Assembly: GCA_963678075.2 (NCBI GenBank)
Contig: CAXXPK010000004.1
Location: 31,119 to 95,118, forward strand
Direction: 5' to 3'
Source of the DNA: Oleispirillum sp963678075
GTDB taxonomy: Bacteria; Pseudomonadota; Alphaproteobacteria; Rhodospirillales; Rhodospirillaceae
DNA length: 64,000 bases
Positions 61,674-64,000 of this stretch are shown piece after piece (the stretch's first letter is position 1; each line of letters starts with the position of its first letter). A program made the position numbers and the translations under genes. The notes beneath the pieces are model-generated. The model was not told the DNA's origin and did no database searches. It saw only the letters and a list, made by a program, of their open reading frames with translations.

Positions 61674-62399
61674 ATGCGCGTTCTGGTCACCCGCCCGCGT
61701 GCCGATGCGGTTCGTACGGTCGAGGCGTTGATGGCCTGCGGAGTCGAGACGGTGGTCGAGCCGCTGCTTGAGATCGTGCCGCTGTCCGCCACTGATCTGG
61801 ACCTGACTGGCGCGCAGGCGATTCTGGCGGCCAGCGCCAACGGCGTACGGGCGCTGTCCGCCGCCACCGGAGAGCGCGATCTGCCGTTGTTCGCGGTCGG
61901 CGATGCCTCGGCGGCGGAAGCGCGGGCTCAGGGCTTCGCGGCGGTGCGTTCGGCGTCGGGCGATGTCGGAAGTCTGTCGGATCTGGTGACGCGAAGTCTC
62001 GTCCCGATCGACGGCGCGTTGGTGCAGGTGGCGGCGAATGCGCAGGCCGGCGATTTGGCGGGGATGTTGGCCGCTGTCGGATTCGAGGTGCGCAAGGTGC
62101 AATTGTACGAATCGCGGCCTGTCTTGGCCCTCTCCGCCAAGGCGGTCGAGGGCTTGAAATCCGCGCGCATTGACGCGGCGTTGTTTTTTTCGCCCCGCAC
62201 CGCTCAGACTTTCGTTACTCTGGCGGCAAAGGCGGGGATAATGGCGGCGTTGCGGTCGGTGACCGCCTATGCGCTGTCGCCGGCGGTCGCCGGGAAATTA
62301 CGGGCGGCGGAGTGGCGCGCGGTGCGTGTCGCGGACCGTCCGGAACAGGAGGCTCTGCTCGCGGTTCTTGACGCCGACCGCGTGGCGGGGGAACGCTAG
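61674..62399 (+). CDS. hemD: Uroporphyrinogen-III synthase HemD
   Basis: 241 residues from ATG 61674 (AGGGAGGGG upstream). Two-lobed HemD fold: MRVLVTRPRADAVRTVEAL, ILAASANGVRAL, FAVGDASAAEARAQGF, VQVAANAQAGDLAGML, ALFFSPRTAQTFV. Cyclises hydroxymethylbilane. 14 bp after hemC, in the standard order. Confidence 0.92.
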   Translation: MRVLVTRPRADAVRTVEALMACGVETVVEPLLEIVPLSATDLDLTGAQAILAASANGVRALSAATGERDLPLFAVGDASAAEARAQGFAAVRSASGDVGSLSDLVTRSLVPIDGALVQVAANAQAGDLAGMLAAVGFEVRKVQLYESRPVLALSAKAVEGLKSARIDAALFFSPRTAQTFVTLAAKAGIMAALRSVTAYALSPAVAGKLRAAEWRAVRVADRPEQEALLAVLDADRVAGER

Positions 62400-62437
62400 A
62401 AGCGGGCCGATGCCGCCCCCAAGATGGAGAACAGCCG

Positions 62438-62901
62438 ATGACCACGGACGATAAGGATGCCAAGCGCGAAGAGGCGGAGATCGCTGCCGCGACCGTGGCG
62501 ACGACCGAGGCCGACGGTGATCCCGCCGAACCCGATGATGCTGGGGGTGATGAGTCGGTTGGCTCCGGTGGTCGCTTCGGGATGGCGACGTTCGTGCTTT
62601 TGGCGTTCACCGGCTTGGCCGGGTACGCCGCCCTGCCGTACTGGCGCGGCCATGTGCCGGAACCCTACCGCAGTTACTTGCCCGATCTGCCGCCAAGCGA
62701 AACCCGTGCCCTGATCGGCGGTCTGGAAGGCAATGTCGCGGCCAATCGGACCGAGCTGGAACGGCTGCGGGCCGAGGTCAAGACCCTGCGCGGCGAGGTC
62801 GAGGAGTTCGCCGACGCGGTTTCTCCCGATGGCGGCAACGCCCGGGCCGGGATCGGCGCCTTGAAGGAGCGTATCGTCGGGATCGAGACACGGCTGCGCG
62901 T
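62438..62901 (+). CDS. Mitofilin-like (COG4223) membrane protein, truncated at the duplication junction
   Basis: The N-terminal 154 residues are visible: an acidic Ala/Asp-rich cytoplasmic start, one membrane helix (FGMATFVLLAFTGLAGYAA), then a periplasmic coiled-coil start (NRTELERLRAEVKTLRGEVEE). This is the usual gene after hemD in alphaproteobacteria (related to mitochondrial Mic60). At 62902 the sequence switches to a copy of the tsaD region. The frame stays open through that antisense DNA to the window end, giving a chimeric tail. Confidence 0.75.
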
Positions 62902-63799
62902 GGGCGGCGCGACGAAGGCAAGCCCGGATTTTTCCACCAGGGTTTGCAGCGCGGCGCGCAAGGCGGAATTGGCGGCGACGCCGCCCGCCACCACCAGATG
63001 GCGGCCCGCCGGGTGCTCGGCCTTGAAGGCGGCGATGGCGGGCTTCAGACGGCCGCACAGGGTCTCGGTGACGGCGGCCTGGAATCCGGCGCACAGATCG
63101 GCGATGTCCTGGTCCGAGGGCGTCGCGGGCAGGTGTTGCAAGGTCTGGCGCACTGCGGTTTTTAGACCGGAGAACGAAAAGTTGAAGCCCGCCGCCCGCA
63201 ACATCGGGCGCGGCAGGGGGAAGCGTGCCGGTCGCCGCCCGCCGCGCGGCGTTCGATTTCCGGTCCGCCGGGATAGGGCAGGCCCATCATCTTCGCCCCC
63301 TTGTCGAAGGCCTCGCCCGCCGCGTCGTCGATGGTGGTGCCGAGGCGGCGGTAATCGCCCGGTCCCTGACGATCAGGGTCTGGCAATGCCCGCCCGAGGT
63401 CAGCAGCAGCAGAAAGGGGAACGGCACGTCGTCGGACAGGCGGGCGGTGAGGGCGTGGCCCTCCAGGTGGTTGACGGCGACGAACGGGATGCCGCGCGCC
63501 GCCGCGATCGCCTTGGCCGCGACCACCCCGACCAGGACGCCGCCGATCAGCCCCGGCCCGGCGGCGGCGGCCACCGCGTCGATGTCGTCGATGGTCAGCC
63601 CGGCGTCGTCCAGGGCCTGACGCAGCACCACGTCGATGTGGGCCAAATGCGCCCGCGCCGCGATTTCCGGGACCACGCCGCCATAGGGGCGGTGAATGGC
63701 GATTTGCGAGGCGACGACGTTGGACAGCACGCGGCGGTCGTCGGTGACGACGGCGGCGGCGGTTTCATCGCAACTGGTTTCAATGCCGAGGACGATCAT
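62902..63799 (-). pseudogene. tsaD: tsaD, second copy, C-terminally truncated and frameshifted
   Basis: Same start (ATG 63799) and first 144 residues as the intact gene. Two single-base deletions (near 63366 and 63231) shift the frame, and the last 52 codons are missing because the copy begins at 62902. Cannot produce TsaD. Confidence 0.88.
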
Positions 63800-63899
63800 G
63801 GCCCCATCAAATACCGCTTTGCAGGCGCGGAGCCAACCACTACAAATCCGAAGGATCGCGAAAAGATGCGGTCCCGTTCCGGTTTGTTACGAGTTTCCG

Positions 63900-64000
63900 A
63901 TGACCGATACACCTCTTTTGACGATTGGCACCCGTGGCAGCCCGCTGGCGGTCGCCCAGACCGAGGCGGTGGCCACCGCCTTGCGCGCCGTGGTGCCGGA
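63900..64000 (+). CDS. hemC: hemC, second copy, 5' end (runs off window)
   Basis: Identical to the start of the first hemC (TDTPLLTIGTRGSPLAVAQT) for all visible codons, with the same upstream region. Whether this copy carries the frameshift found near 61295 lies beyond the window. If it is intact it could supply heme synthesis. Confidence 0.8.
   Translation, partial: MTDTPLLTIGTRGSPLAVAQTEAVATALRAVVP

Larger units (their letters stand above)
62902..64000 (+). repeat. Second copy of the tsaD-hemC region (direct duplication)
   Basis: 62902-64000 repeats 59732-60832. The only differences I find are two one-base deletions, near 63231 (GGG to GG) and near 63366 (TT to T). The repeat unit is about 3.17 kb. 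The copy still continues at the window end. Confidence 0.9.

Overview
The window is GC-rich DNA from an alphaproteobacterial chromosome. Gene order and protein sequences fit the Rhodospirillales (Rhodospirillum/Magnetospirillum-like). Diagnostic neighbourhoods are tsaB-rimI / mucR / fur / olsBA / miaB-phoH-ybeY-corC-lnt-XRE-metK-trmB, then rimP-nusA-ylxR-infB-rbfA-truB-rpsO-pnp, then irr, then rpsT-dnaA-dnaN-recF-gyrB, then gpsA-tsaD <> hemC-hemD. This placement rests on gene order and family knowledge; no database search was run.

Layout. 1-4.1 kb: a four-gene minus-strand operon (FadR-type regulator, 66-residue protein, about 11-helix membrane protein, Tat-exported metallo-beta-lactamase-fold enzyme) with a terminator and two matching palindromes upstream. 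4.3-8.7 kb: a PAS/GAF-like protein, an IS5-family element with a dead transposase, a secreted polysaccharide deacetylase, a RutE-like nitroreductase and a truncated VanX-type dipeptidase. 8.7-30.7 kb: compact housekeeping genes for tRNA modification, iron regulation, ornithine lipid synthesis, SAM synthesis and the nusA/infB/pnp translation operon, nearly all intact. 30.9-37.6 kb: nitronate monooxygenase, irr, an SH3 protein, then a damaged stretch (2-hydroxyacid dehydrogenase, pabB, pabC, SDR) ending at a MoeB-like gene. 37.7-43.7 kb: an AT-richer small membrane gene inside a repeat, cysK, an Rrf2 regulator, dut, coaBC, ubiB, ubiE. 43.8-54.3 kb: frame-damaged mutM, rpsT, the dnaA-dnaN-recF-gyrB block, a DEAD-box helicase and a cold shock protein. 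54.4-64 kb: a class A PBP, ygjP/ycgN, a cobB relic, yciI, gpsA, tsaD, hemC (frameshifted), hemD, and the start of a mitofilin-like gene. That gene runs into a second, near-identical copy of the tsaD/hemC region.

Two themes go beyond standard annotation. First, most of the larger non-coding gaps hold a mosaic repeat family: hairpin modules around a core of about 70 bp with imperfect terminal inverted repeats of about 17 bp. One core is expanded to 375 bp and carries an 87-residue membrane-protein gene of about 48% GC. Second, many non-housekeeping genes have internal deletions or single-base indels (ddpX, dehydrogenase, pabB, pabC, SDR, mutM, cobB, hemC, second tsaD). One deletion scar (pabC) ends exactly inside the right module of the repeat. 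This could be real genome erosion or, for the one-base events and the tandem duplication, partly sequencing or assembly error; the sequence alone cannot decide.

The functional genes form coherent groups: ribosome and tRNA maturation (tsaB, rimI, tsaD, miaB, ybeY, trmB, rimP, rbfA, truB), replication initiation, iron and sulfur control (fur, irr, Rrf2-cysK), envelope lipids and lipoproteins (olsB/olsA, lnt, PBP), and heme/ubiquinone synthesis (hemC, hemD, ubiB, ubiE).
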